A DNA stretch of 64,000 nt from Ixodes scapularis (GCF_016920785.2 NW_024609880.1:51112296-51176295); one strand, 5' to 3'; numbered from the stretch's first letter, positions 32,776 through 44,951 are shown. Program-made: numbers and translations. Notes: a model not told the origin generated them from the letters alone.

Positions 32776-33302
32776 TACGAGTTACAACTAACGGGTTACT
32801 TGTATGCGCCTCGAACGAAGAAGGGCGTCCTTCCTTTTGATTCCGCCCATTCGAAGGTTGTGAAAAGGGACATAGCCAGTTCGTGCCTGGGGGCTTCCCT
32901 CAAAAAGTCATGTTGGCACAGTGCGCAAGGCAGCTTTGAGGGGCAGATAGGGCGCCTGCAGAAGGCTGGTATTCCGCTGAGATATTTGGTTCAGGTGGCA
33001 GAAAGCTTAATAAAAAGAATTAAAGGTAATCAGAAATCAAACAGCGATAGACCGACTTCGGGGCCTGTTGTCATTTCGTATATGCACAATGTCATGGACA
33101 ATCTAAAAAAGGTAGTCCAGCGCTACGATGTTCCGGTAGTTTTTTCAGCGCCCAGTAAGATGGCGTGACTTTGTCGGCACATAAATTCTTTAGAGCCGTC
33201 TTCAGATCCGTGCACCACTATACACCGAAATAAGTAGGTCGAATGCGCCACTGGCGTCATCTACGAAATGCCCATGACGTGTGGGATGACATACGTGGGC
33301 CA
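32776..33302 (+). pseudogene. Penelope-like element fragment, left part
   Basis: Begins RTKKGVLPFDSAHSKVVKRD, the conserved RT-tail block of Penelope-like elements. It runs through RLQKAGIPLRYLVQVAESL and NLKKVVQRYDVPVVF to the start of the GIY-YIG domain (GVIYEMPMTCGMTYVG). It is cut at 33302 by a hAT-like insertion and resumes at 35571. A stop at about 33166 and frame changes show it is inactive. Confidence 0.85.
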
Positions 33303-35562
33303 CATGGGTGTCGGCAGGAATTTTTCTTGGTGGGGGCAAAACTTTCGCACCCGACATTCCTTTTTTTTTAAATGGGGGGGGGGGGGGGGTCGAGGGGGGT
33401 GTAACCAATACATTCCCGCATTGTGACATATCTCGATTTAATTCCTGTAGCCCGGACGTAAAACTCCTGTGAATAGTGAACGGGGCTTGAACATATCAGG
33501 ACCAACCTGTTATCGATGACGAAGGGACCACCGGTCATTTATTAATTTATTAGATTTTGCAACATGGCAACTCAATAAGAAATAAAAATATATTCTTGGA
33601 TGCCCATCCATTTACTGTCAGAACACGAGGAAATATGCAAGCGAGGAAGCTTGTGAACAACGTTTCGAGTCTTTGAATAAAATCTAGTTCAAAGATCCCA
33701 TCGGCGAACTACACTTCCTTTATGACATTTTAGTTTCCCCGATGAACAGTCTGGCTTTTCATAATACTTAAAATATGAAGAGAGAGAAACCTAGATAACA
33801 CCGAAATTAGTGTGCGAGCATAGAAGCTACACAGCTGCGAAAAAACCCATCATTTCACTTTTGATAACAAGAAGTCATAAAAGCTCAAGATTTATAACAG
33901 AGAACCAAGCTAAGAAGTACCAATATTACAAATAGAAAGTCCACAAATGCAGATCCCCAATTATAATTTGTTTCCAGGTGCCTGGTATCACAAACTTTTT
34001 TGGTGAGATTTTTTCAAGAAAATAAGTGTAGCTATTTATTTATATAATTGTCCTCAATAAGGTTCTCCTTCATCACCTTAACTTAAAACTAGTTAAGAGA
34101 ATTTACATAAATAAATAGGGCTCTTCCTGTTTTATTTGAGAATTTAAAAAAAAAATGAATGTTGGAATGTTGTTGGGTATACCTTTGCCTGGGTATGGTA
34201 TTTATCAGGTCAACTTTAGTTTTGCCTTGAAATCTCTCTAGGCGTACCTGTAACAGACGAGTTGAGGGTGAATCCTATATCAACCTGAATTTTGGAGGGC
34301 AAAGGTTGGAGTGACTGGGACAAAGATTGCCTCAATAGAATCCGACTAGTCCCGGAAGGGGTCAGAAGTGACTGCTTCCTTCGTCCCACAAAATGGAAAG
34401 CCGTGATCGATGTAATTTTTTCGGTAAGACGAAGACACCCATAAAGAAATCCAGAGCTGGCAAAATAGTGACGCTCGCTACAAACTTTCGGAAAGAACAA
34501 CTGTACTTTTGCGATTGTGGACTGAGCGGTCTCTGACGCGCCTTTCCCTGGTGTCAAACGGTGAGTCAGTAAATTATAGCCCGAGCGTCAGTTGCGTTGA
34601 CGACTTGGTGCAAACATGGTTTCGTGTAAACGCAAACGCCCCACCCCTGACCCCCCCCCCCCCCCCCCTCCCCCCTTCTCCCCTCAACCTGCTCAGGTCA
34701 TGTTCACCGTCGCTCATGGCTTGCTCTTCAGTGAATCGTCTCGAAAACACGTGTTTTATTACCCAGGCTAGGGAGCTCCCTAATCGTCGAGGCCAAAACC
34801 TGTCTTTTGATAAATCGGCTATACTGCACTCGGTGTGGCTTTTGCGAATTTGCAAAAGAAACCTGAACCCCCGCGCCCTCAGCACATGGGGTGCGGAGTT
34901 GGAGGAAACACCGAAGAAATTGCCGTTAAAATGTCACGTAGAGTTAGGCTAGCGTAGTTGAAAAAATGGGGTGCGCGTTTGGTATTTGCCCCGTGAAAAT
35001 AGTTATCCTTATTTTCCTTTTTCCCTTATCACTTTTTCCAACCACCCTATGATGTCCGCACGGCTCCCGGCACATGCCGCACACGACGATATTGAGGGAA
35101 TATTTCCACGGACAAATGGATGCGGATGCAAGAGTGCGCAAAAATGAAAGGGCCCGAAGGGAAGTTGAGAACTAGTTTTTCGGGACGTTTCACCAACTTT
35201 CAACTCGGGGTTGGAGTCTGGGCTTCATCACCACTGAGTGCTCATTGCGGAGGATTAGGTGTTCTCAGAAAAAGGTGTGTCTCCAGTGAGGTTTGGAGGT
35301 GGGAGTCGCAGAGGCAAAAGTAGGGCTTAGTTGCCTTTTTTTTTAAATTGTTTCTTCGACGGAATGCGGGGCAAAACATCTCCCTTTTTTTTTATGTTTC
35401 GATAGTTACTCCCGATTTTATTTTTAAATTGTTTACGGTTGTTTTTTCGCTTGTCAACGAACCATTGGTCACACCGCTTGCTGGGGGGGGGGGGGGGGGG
35501 GGGGGGCAGTCTGGCTTGGGGGTGGCAACTGCCCCTTTTGCACCCTTCTGCCGACGCCCATG
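33303..35562. mobile_element. hAT-like non-autonomous element, 2.26 kb
   Basis: The ends catgggtgtcggcag and ctgccgacgcccatg are inverted repeats with one mismatch. They are flanked by a perfect 8-bp duplication, gtgggcca (33295-33302 and 35563-35570). Excising it restores the GIY-YIG reading of the Penelope fragment. G16, C18 and G24 tracts lie at 33374, 34651 and 35483. No transposase similarity is seen in the interior. Confidence 0.9.
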
Positions 35563-35570
35563 GTGGGCCA

Positions 35571-35736
35571 GACGGGTAGGTGCGTAAATGATCGCACTAG
35601 GGAGGCTCAAGTGAGGGTGGGTGCAACTCCTAGATCGGGGATCACGGGACATGGACGCCATTTAATTGCTAAATTTTGCTGGGAGTCTATGGGGCAAAGG
35701 GTCGTTTTCTTTCCTAACTCAGGTCATAGAGACCCA
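35571..35736 (+). pseudogene. Penelope-like element fragment, right part
   Basis: Continues the GIY-YIG block directly after the duplicated gtgggcca, reading QTGRCVNDRTRE. It is cut about 165 bp later by the TTAA-type element at 35741, so the Cys/His tail is not seen. Confidence 0.8.
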
Positions 35737-35740
35737 TTAA

Positions 35741-37415
35741 AGGGACACTGACACCCCCCCAAAAATTTTTTTTATTTTTTGCCAGGCGCTTCATTATGGT
35801 GTCGGAGGACTACCCAATTAATATTTTGCAGCAGAGTAGCGTATTTCTTTAATAAAGCCAAAAGACGCAACTGCTCGAAACCGAAACCGAAACCCGACGG
35901 AGGTCGGAGAAGTGGAGAGAAGAGAGTGACTGGCGGAAGTCACGTGGCTACACCCGACCGTGCGTTTTTTTTTTTTTTTTTTTCTCCTCTCCGGTAGCAG
36001 ACGACACGACATGCGGCGTGCGATGCGGCGTGCGGGAACAGCTTGCCGTGCGATTCTTTTGCAGTTATGTTTGTTCCGCTCGTTGTTCTGTACTCCAAGA
36101 TGAGTTGTTTTGTACATTGAGGAGTTGGAGATGAGTAGTGAGTGCCCGTGGTGAATTTCCATGATCGGCTCCGAAAATAATAACCCCAAGATGTTGCGTG
36201 AAGAGCTGGCTCACATGTCCTGCGTCCGAAAAAAAGTGGCATTGTGCGACAGAGTTTCCGAAAGATCAACGGGATCGGGACCAATGGCTGGCTGCAATTC
36301 CTGTAGAACATTTACGGGCACCTCGGAAAGGGGACGCTACCTGATTTATATGCTCCTTGCATTTTGTGGAAAGTGATGATTACATTGAGTTCGCAGGTGT
36401 CAAAACGGAAATCCCATACCGTTTAATTCAGCAAAGTATCGTCCACAACATTTGTTTGTTATTTTTTTGTTCGTTTCTTCAGTGATGATTGTAAAAAAAG
36501 AAAAAGATATGTAAACATCAAAAAATCCTTGAAAAAAAAAAAAAAAAAATTCACGGGGGATCGAACCCGGTCCCACCGCGTGTGAAGCGGACGTCTTTCA
36601 CACTGAGCTACTGGGGCATCTCGTTTTCGGTGGATCTCTTTCCTTAGTAATAATTCATCCGGTAAACTGTAATTTGGAAAGTTTGCTGTCGATTTTTCTC
36701 TAGCAAAAGCACTCCCGGGTCGAAGTCGGGAAGCACCACGCTTTGGGGACATTCGCACTTAGTAAAGAAATCGTACGCGTGCATATTCAACTCTAAGTAG
36801 ACACGTCGTGCTTGACGTTTGCGCGAGCGTTGTCTTCAGCCAGGAGAAGGGAGCGACGGCTCGGCGACGTCTTCGTGCAAATCGGCTTGGTGGCCGGGCG
36901 TGTCGTACGGGGTGAATACCAATTCTTTTGATCAGTCCCAAATTTCTCTTTTAACGGTAGACAGAATTCGCCGGTACCGCGAACGACAGTTCTGAAATAG
37001 AGGTCCCACGCCCGTCGTCCGCTGCCATCGCCGTCCCCGCGAGCCCCACGATACGCGAAACGACGAACGCACAGAATGCTTCCGGTTGTCTGTGGAACTT
37101 TTTTTTTTCAATCAACGTATTTACAGCTTTTTAGAAGCCACAAAAAATGGATTTCATATTTTTTTCTATTTTTAATATTGAGTGTGTGCCTTCAGTGACC
37201 CACGACTTTGATTAAATTTGGTGGTCGCATCGATACCTTAGAAAACGGCGAAAAAGAGAGTGAGCGAGACTCGAACCGGCCAATTCTTGATCGGCGGTTT
37301 TCGGGCGGAAAGAAACCGAATTTCGAGCCGCAAATTCTGTTCTGGGTAGTTGAGCTCTCATATGACACGTACAACTAAAAACCTCGGCGAGCATAAATAC
37401 CCTGTCAGTGTCCCT
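35741..37415. mobile_element. piggyBac-type non-autonomous element, 1.68 kb
   Basis: TIRs AGGGACACTGACA and tgtcagtgtccct are exact inverted repeats between TTAA at 35737-35740 and 37416-37419. No transposase frame. It carries T17 and A18 runs and a tRNA-like pseudogene. It inserted at the edge of the Penelope fragment. Confidence 0.85.
36549..36622 (-). pseudogene. tRNA-like pseudogene inside the piggyBac-type element
   Basis: Minus strand: gccccagtagctcagtgtg (box A-like), an anticodon arm ccgc-ttcacac-gcgg (CAC, Val-like), and a good box B (gggttcgatccc). It is followed by a long T run, which would serve as a Pol III terminator. The 3' acceptor strand does not pair with gccccag, so a functional tRNA is unlikely; it may be a SINE head. 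Confidence 0.6.
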
Positions 37416-37419
37416 TTAA

Positions 37420-38060
37420 GGTGCTTGAATAATTTATACAAGGTATAAATGATTACTTTTCCATAGCCACTAGTTTTGTTGCGATAGGTTAAGTATTTTT
37501 TTAACGCGAAAAATGGTAAATTCCGCCATCTTGGACGTTGCTGCTTGTCTGGCAACCCTGCTTTCTCCTCTCGACGTTTGCAATGGACTTCTTCCAAAAC
37601 CGACGCGCCCCATCGCGGCGAAATACCACGCAGTGCACTCTGGGAACTAGTTGGCCACTCAGTTTCAGTTTCGACTGAGCAGCTTCATCTCATGCTATCA
37701 CGCCGCGACCGAACGCGCTGCTTGCGTTTTCGATTATCTGACTTTTCACGAACGTACAATACACTCATTCTTGAGCGATACAAAACGAAGACCGGGGCAC
37801 TTTCCTTGGTTCCCGAAACACCGGATATTGTGCGTGCATATGCGAACATAGTAAGCCGTGGCTTAGTCACCTCACCCCACGAGTGCATCTCAATGTCAGT
37901 AATCCCGTCTAGTACCAGTGAACTACAACTGAAATTTGTTCGTCTGGAGCCTTACACGCATTTTGTTTGCCAAACGTCCGCTTCTCGTTACTTCATTGGG
38001 CGAAAAGCAAGCCGCATCCTCACAGGGTATCGAAGTTGAGGCCAGCGTTTACGCGTGAAC
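37420..38060 (+). other. Unassigned, with a 164-codon frame
   Basis: The frame 37545-38039 starts close to ccgccatcttggacg, a phrase common in repeats, and has no domain I can name. It is the longest unbroken frame locally, but composition does not set it apart from chance in GC-balanced DNA. Confidence 0.25.
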
Positions 38061-38388
38061 TTTTAAGGAAACGCAATAAATTCGACCTCACTACTGCACA
38101 AAAGTTACTCTGATGTCTTCCTCGTGTCATCATATATCTCCCACTAGAATTTTATGCTGATAGAAGATTAACTTTTCGCAAACGCTGAGATCGGCTAGCT
38201 ACGACGGAGGCCCTAACAAGCGTTTCCTACTCCTCGCTAAGCCTTTTTGGACGAGCTTTTACTGACGCCCGAGATCTGTGCCGGGAACGGTGTGTCTGAA
38301 ATTATCTCGGCACACTCAGGCAGGAAGAAAGCAAACACATAAATATTATGGCCATTAGCAGCCGTAAAATGCGCTTTGAATTCGTTCG

Positions 38389-38510
38389 AGCACTTGTCCG
38401 AAGAATGTCGCACCGTGCGCCGGACGGGCATGCATGAACCCCAATGCGGTGCGCATAGGGGTTCATGCCCGTCTGACGCACTACCGGCGAACGGTGCGAC
38501 ATTCTTCACA
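38389..38510. repeat. Foldback repeat, arms of about 50 bp
   Basis: gaagaatgtcgcaccgtgcg .. gggcatgcatgaacccc is mirrored by ggggttcatgcccgtc .. cgaacggtgcgacattcttc around about 16 nt. Non-coding. Confidence 0.8.
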
Positions 38511-38519
38511 CAAATGCTC

Positions 38520-39477
38520 GACTTTTGCATTCTTAAAACGGCCTGTATGCGCGAATTTGCCTATATGATTGCAGTATAACTTAATGCGCATACGCGATGT
38601 TGAATATTAGTGGTATGCAAGCGGGTGGGGACTTCACTTCGTGCAGTGCTGCGGGTCAGTACAGATAAGAGATAAGTGTGTTAAAATTGAGCTTTTCAAT
38701 GGCACCTCCGAGTTTTACCTCGCATACTCAGGCACATCAAGAAAAACAGTAATTGCAAAAAGTAATATTTCGTCTATGGACGCACGAAGCAAACTTCCTG
38801 ATCAACAACACTAATGCAAAGGCGCGAGCTCGATGTATGCATACTTATTGGTTGCTACAGCTTGTTGATTCGTACACAAGCAAGATCCCCGAGCACCCGA
38901 GCATCGCAGCGTCGAGACTCCCAGCACTGGCTCGTCCACATACCTCGATTGGAATGCTAACAGGAAGGTTCAAGTACAAAAATACAACAATCATGTGTTA
39001 AGACAAGCTATACGTCTCGGGACTGTGCTAAAGCTCCGAGGTATGACCATTTAGGCTAGTTTAGAGACCACAAATGACGCTCTCGGGACCAGAAAACAAT
39101 CTCTTGTCGACGTGTCGATCGAAACCGAAACCATGCCACCCTCCTCCCTGGCCAACTAGTTCTCAGAGTGCAACGCGCGCCGTGTTGCATGTAGGGCTTT
39201 ATGGAAGTAGTCTATTCTCGGAGCGAGAAGGAAGCGAGAGAGGCTGCGCCAAGGCGTTGGTTGCTTTCAATGGGAGAAGAGAGGAGGAAAGGCGCATGGA
39301 GCAACAGGGTTGCAACAGAGCGGGCGCCTGCTTTCGTGCAGGCAACATTGGCGCATATCCTTTCTCGATTCCTCTAAGGGTAGGAGAGGGCATGACGTCG
39401 GCAGCGTAGCCTCCACAAGCCATGCTACCTTGACGCCTCGCCTCTTTCTCACTTTCCTCCTTACTCTCCTCACTTAC
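38520..39477. other. No gene recognised
   Basis: Short frames only. No repeat boundary identified. Confidence 0.4.
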
Positions 39478-39480
39478 CAT

Positions 39481-40597
39481 GGCTGTGTTCCAAAATTTAC
39501 TCGATCCGACTCCGGAGTAAAAGTTTCGTACCGTGGCGTTCCAAAACTTACTCGAGCTTACTCGATGACGTCAGAACTCGCGTTCCAGAAGCGGGTTGTT
39601 TACTCCGGAGTAATTACTCGCGCTACCCTCCTCGATCGGGGGGTAACGTCGGATCAAATCGAGTAAATACGTCACGTGATCTGTTCGTCGTCTGCTTTCT
39701 GCGCAGACAGCCGTCAAAGCTCGCTTGCTCCGTTGGTTTTGGTGGCGGACGTTCGAAATGACAAAAAATTAGGTGCAGCATGTGTAGTTATTGCGATTTG
39801 CTGTTGTCAACGCAGGAATTGACTGCATTACATCCAGACCGTCCACCTTCCCCGGGAACGTGTACTTGTTATTATCTGAGTGCGAGCGTAAACAGGAGCT
39901 TCTCCGTATCCTCGTCCTCGGCGTTGGGGGAATGCTGCATTCTCACGTTCAAGGCCGAAAATGTTTGAACTCGGTATATGATAATGTAGCATTTTTGTTT
40001 CCTCCAGAGTGTGTGCAATGAGAGGATAACGTTTGTAAAGCAGTGAAGGCTTCGAAAATTTTACTGTAATCGCATTCGCGTCAAAGCGAACGTGAGTTTC
40101 ATATCATTCTGGAGGAAGCACCCTCGCGCTGTACCGCTACACCGTGTGGAATATATTTCTGCAAAACATAATCGGTGCAAATTACAATGCGTGGAATATA
40201 TGCGTTTAGGGCACCGTGACTAGAATCCAGCGATCGCGCTGATTAATAAAAACAAATTTTTTTATGTCTAGCTGTAAGGAGTAAGTAATTTTAAACGAAG
40301 GTGAGTAATGGAGCCTGGTGGATCAACATCAAAAAACACCGCGTCGTCATTAACATTACCGTTCTTCGGGTGCTTTCTCCATGATCAAAAGGATCGTCTG
40401 CAATTTTCTGCCATCGCTGCTGTGTTTCCTTTTTGCCGTAGCCCAAGACGAAGCCAATCCGCGTAGTATCCAGGTGATTATCCTGGCCGTTCCAAAATCG
40501 AGTCGTGGATCGTTTACTCGCGATGTCACGTGGTATTACCTGGTATTACCCGCTGACGTAGGAGGCAGGTTACTCGGGTAAGATTTGGAACATTGCC
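39481..40597. mobile_element. PIF/Harbinger-like element, 1.1 kb
   Basis: The ends ggctgtgttccaaaat and atttggaacattgcc are diverged inverted repeats (tgttccaaa core). They are flanked by CAT at 39478-39480 and 40598-40600. Subterminal direct repeats of ttactcga flank the left end and ttactcg the right. A 3-bp duplication and GGC termini suit PIF/Harbinger. The interior has no recognisable transposase. Confidence 0.65.
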
Positions 40598-40753
40598 CAT
40601 GTCAACGTGACCACATCACGTGACCGTAGCTAGCCTTCGTCTTGCTATGGGGTACTAGAATACACCACAGTCTAGACTTCGGTCCGATAAAACCTACCGG
40701 ACGGAGCGCGCGCAAGCCTGCAAGGAATCCTTCTACAAACAACCATCCATCTC

Positions 40754-41880
40754 AAGGCTGGTTCAGACATGTACAACGAGCGCGATGCGTCCGTTGCAAC
40801 CGAAGCGACCGGAACGACCGCTCTGCGCCGCGCGTACACACACCTGCAACCACTGCAACAAGCGCAGCGGGTCGGCAGCACGGCGACCGCCTCTCCGTTG
40901 CCGTCAGCTGTTTCAGCGGTGCCTCCAAAATGAAGGGGACGCGCTGCCACTCACTTGCGTAACAGAAAATAGACAGACCGTCTTCTATGACCCCAAGCTT
41001 TATTACTCTTTTCAGGATAAGCTTGCAGGGTAGTGCATTAAAAAAAAAAAAAAGAAAGAAAGAGATGCAGTACGCCGTCTTGCACGATCACGACTTTAAT
41101 ACACGACTTTGCCAACAGTACAAATCTCGCCACACGCCTTTTCTACGATTATAAAAGACGATGTAATCTTAGCAACGATATAGCAACGTAGAAATATAAT
41201 TTGACAGACGATGCGAGCGTTCAGGATTGCTAACACTAATCACCTTTTTCGGGCGATGAAAACGAGTAAAAAATTCGCATCCTTTATACGGTACGCACCA
41301 GTAATACCTTGAACTTGGGCACACGCAAGGAATGCGCCAAATCAGAAATCCGGGCGATGTTCGAGGACACAAATGCTTAGAAAGCACCACTGTAGTCGAA
41401 GTAAACAAACACGACGGCACGGGCGTTTCTGCTGTCTTGAGAGTACAACCACGACATCGCCGCACGAGTAGGTGGATCTTCCCTTCTAATACGTGCTGGG
41501 TTATCATAGCGACACACGACGAAAATTCACAGTCAAGGCTGCCGCTTTTACGCGGAACGATGAACTTTCACCCCGACGTCGACGATCACCACCGACGCCA
41601 TGTTTGCAGACAGAAGGACTCTGCCCGCGACCGGCAGACCGGCATGCAACGCGCTCGACCCATTCTCCTCGACCTGTGATTGGTCTGTCGTTGCGGTCGC
41701 TTCGGTCGTTTCCAACGCATCGGGGAAAGTTGGGCTCGCTCCAACTCCTTGCGTCGTGAACGACACGTGCGTGCGTCCCTCCGTCGCTATGGCAACTGAC
41801 GTTTGCAGACCGTTGCAACGGTCGTTTCGGTTGTTCCGGTCGTTCCGGTCGCTACGGACGCATGTGTGTGAACGGGCCTT
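40754..41880. mobile_element. TIR element, 1.13 kb
   Basis: Ends aaggctggttcagacatg .. gaagcgaccggaacgacc and ggtcgttccggtcgctacgg .. gaacgggcctt are inverted over about 65 bp. Subterminal runs of cgttgcaac and ccggtcg repeats are present. The superfamily is unclear, the target duplication was not resolved and there is no transposase. Confidence 0.65.
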
Positions 41881-42098
41881 CACAGGTGAGATGTCACGCG
41901 CACCAATCGCCAGAGAGATCTGCGGTCACGCTGGGCACAAAATCGTTTAAACTTTTTATGACTAGGCTTCACCAATATTGCAACGTGCCCCCTCCTAGTA
42001 CTTCTAACCTCCTTGATGATCTCTATGCCCCCAGGCGCCGCCATTAAATTGCAAACGCTCTCCAGGTTTTGAGTTGCGCCCACCCTCACTAGAGCCTC

Positions 42099-42487
42099 CA
42101 GGGTGTAAGATAGACAGGTGGGGAAACGAGAGCCAAATGAGCGACCGGATTGTGTCCCCCACAGTTTTCTCTTTTTTTGTGGCGCCATCTATGTGGAGCA
42201 CCGCAAACTCTCACTCCGGGTGGGCGAACGGGGGCGACCGGCTAAACTGACGGAGAAGGTTTCTCGTGGATTTTCAATGGAGGATTGTCGTGTTCTCGGT
42301 TTATTCTGCGCACTCTCACATAAAGTTTCATGCAAATTCGATTCCAATTTTTTCTTCTCGCCGCAGCGCCCTCTGTCGCAAATCGGGGGTACCCCCAAGC
42401 AGACGAGTACACAATCCGGTCACGGCGCTGCGGTAGGCACGGTAGGTTTCTATTGGCCGTTTCCCCACCTGTCTATCTTACACCCTG
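42099..42487 (-). mobile_element. hAT-type MITE, second copy
   Basis: Same family as 14741-15105, in reverse orientation: ends cagggtgtaagatagacag and ctgtctatcttacaccctg. A perfect 8-bp duplication agagcctc flanks it (42091-42098 and 42488-42495). 389 bp, non-coding. Confidence 0.92.
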
Positions 42488-42583
42488 AGAGCCTCCCTAG
42501 ATCGCACCCGTGAGCATGCTGCCTCTACAAAAATGACGCCTTCGGGGCATCTTGCAATTCATTGTAACAGATGCTCGTTCACC

Positions 42584-43760
42584 CCGGTGTAGGACGCCGA
42601 TCTCACTACCCCTCTGCTTCGACTACGGTAGTGGTTATGGCGTACGCCAAAATCAATACCGTAGTCATTTCGGCGTACGCCATAGTCAATACCGTAGTCT
42701 TTTTCGCATACCCCAAACACACTACCCTTACGCCAAATTCAATACCTTGAATAACGTCGGTTCAGCAGGGGTTGAGCCAGTTGAGCTCCGCCTTTCGCTA
42801 AAACTGGCGGAAGTAACTTTCTGCAGCAAAATACCCTGATTGTTTGTTGTTGTTTGTATGAGCAGCGGAACGCGCGCGGCAGGCGTTGTTAATTTTGATT
42901 AGCGTTGATACGGCTGACGGCACAAGCAAGGAAGCTTGGAGTGATTCTGTGTGAATGTGATTTGACATCGCTTCTTTCTGTTTCTTCGATCGTGGTGCAA
43001 ATGCAGGTGCCCGACTCCCGAACGATTCGAAGGCAAGAGTGGTAGCCCACCTGTCCGCTGGTCTCAATCGCATGCACTGTCGTCATTTTGGGCACATCGG
43101 AAGAAAATAAGACGCTCACTATTTTAAATAGCGTGCGATCGGCCTGTCTAGGTTCTGGCGACACTGTTTCAGGCTGTATATGAGAAAATTTAGCCACTAC
43201 AGTACGACTGCTAGCCTGGGGTATGTGCCTCACAACAGATCGAAACGCGGTGGGGGTGGGGATCCCTGGCAGCGGGACCTTTCGCTGTACGAGCTGCGGT
43301 GCGCTAACACACTCGACCTCCGATACCCCCTTGGGTCACAGCGCTTGCTGAAAGAAGTTTGGATCGTTTTACGCAGATTTTGCAGTGCGTACGAGACGCA
43401 CAACTGCTACGTACTACGTCCTAGATGCCCAAACTGAGGCTCGCTACTTGTGCGCGGCTCTCGTGATCTGGAGAACAGTATGCTCGCCATGAAAATGTTG
43501 CAGTGAGAAGTACGGAAAAGTAATATTATAACAGTAGAGTATTTAAAACTGGCTTGCATTGTCACTGAACATATGAAAATAAAACTGATTAGGAATGCCG
43601 ATCAGATCGGGTGGGAATGTGATATAGAATCTTTAAATAGGCTCGGGTTATGTGCGAAGTTGCGTCGGAACAGGTGGGCAGGGGTGCTATATTCTCCATC
43701 CCCCACATAATTCAAACTCGTTGCCCCCATCCCTGTTCCTATATTCTTCCAATGTGGCAC
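42584..43760 (+). repeat. 1.2-kb repeat, copy A of an inverted pair
   Basis: Near-identical to 58094-59244 in reverse orientation; long stretches including 85- and 114-codon frames are the same in both. One end has direct repeats of about 30 bp around the palindrome ggcgtacgcc (42636-42690). The middle holds a SINE-like block (43180-43330, minus). It is either a mobile element of unknown type or a segmental duplication. Confidence 0.8.
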
Positions 43761-43769
43761 TTTCTTTTT

Positions 43770-44340
43770 TTTTTTTTTTTTCTTTGTGCCTATAGAGCTG
43801 CAGTTTTCTATGCTTCATCTCCCCTTAGCATGGACTGTTAGCAGATTCTACAAGTGTGAGCTAATTGCTTTGGATCACACCATGGCGGTTGCACGAGTGC
43901 TCATTCACTGCAAGCGCTGTGAAGGCAGTCGAGGCATCTTGTGCTTGCGCAGCCTTTGCGGTTTGAGGTCCTTTGTTTTGGCCTGTTCTTTTGTGTCTGG
44001 GTTTCATGTCCTTTTTGTTTCTTGTTTCGTGTGCTGGGTATGGTTGGAAGTTATGTTACACCTAGTAGTAGGATCTTTTGTAGAAACATTGGTTTGAGAG
44101 TAAATGGTTCTATTACCTTCTTTCTTTTCCTTTGGCCGAGCAGAGAGGGAAAATGGTTTCTTCATGTCGACTTCGGGACAGAAAATAACCCACGATCGGG
44201 ACACAGGCAAGTTTGGGGAAACCGTATCTAGGTCACAGTGGCTCAATGGGCAAATAGGATGTGGCTCACGTTTTGTGTGTCGAACAGGTTAGAGAGGCCT
44301 GGTGCGCGCGTTGTTTTCTAGCCATTTATTCTCGTTCCCA
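43770..44340. other. No gene recognised
   Basis: T-rich, with frames that resemble nothing I know. Confidence 0.4.
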
Positions 44341-44344
44341 GTCG

Positions 44345-44450
44345 CGTGTCTAGGTGGCAGCACGTATTCGCCAAAGGGTGGATTGTGAAGGAGGTATGGA
44401 CGTGTATATAAGGCGGTGTTTGTTGAATAAACTTCAACCTGTGTCCGAGA
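44345..44450 (+). mobile_element. LTR-like fragment (TATA and AATAAA)
   Basis: gtatataaggcgg at about 44405 is followed 20 bp later by gaataaacttcaac, the spacing seen in Gypsy-type LTRs. It precedes Gypsy RT debris by 240 bp. Boundaries not resolved. Confidence 0.4.
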
Positions 44451-44689
44451 CTTCAATGTTCATTTCATTTTTTTTTTTTATTTTCCTAAGTCTGGGGTTT
44501 ACTATGTTTGTCATTCACCAGCTCGCCTGTGTTTTCTCCCTTTCTTCACTGAATAATGTACTGGTCAAGAATTATCTGGTCTTACCCAAAGTCGAAGGGA
44601 GACCAATGGAGTTTGAGGTAGACAGTAGCTTACCACCTTGACTAGGGCAAGACCCTAGATGACGCGTTGCTGACACATGAGGAAGCTCT

Positions 44690-44950
44690 TGACCCAGGGA
44701 TGAGCAGGCACTAAGAACCCTTGGTGAACCTGGATCTGAAAAAAGATGCAGCACTGCGCTTTTTGAAGGCTAGCCCTGTTCCGTTTGCAATGTGTACCGC
44801 AGTGGAGGCAGAACTCTGGATGCTCCAAAGCTAAGGCATAATCGAGCCAACACAACGCGGTTGAAAAACTGGCGGTAAATCTGATGCGGGCCGTAGCAGA
44901 TTTTGTGGCGAGCGTGCTTGGAGGCACTATTTTTTCAACACTGGACCTCA
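44690..44950 (+). pseudogene. Ty3/Gypsy-like RT N-terminal fragment
   Basis: Reads LKKDAALRFLKASPVPFAM .. VEAELWMLQS then GIIEPTQ, the conserved start of Gypsy reverse transcriptases. The downstream part is frameshifted. It ends at an (AAT)n array. Confidence 0.75.
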
Positions 44951-44951
44951 C

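Noticed and set aside
36549..36622. Functional tRNA-Val(CAC)
   Set aside because: The 3' acceptor strand does not pair with the 5' strand, and it lies within a transposon.
37545..38039. 164-codon gene
   Set aside because: No domain, no splice or codon evidence, and its start lies in repeat-like sequence. Kept only as an unassigned frame.
43180..43437. Conserved gene because the 85-codon frame is identical at 58394-58651
   Set aside because: The identity extends across the whole 1.2-kb unit including non-coding parts, so it reflects recent duplication and not protein conservation.
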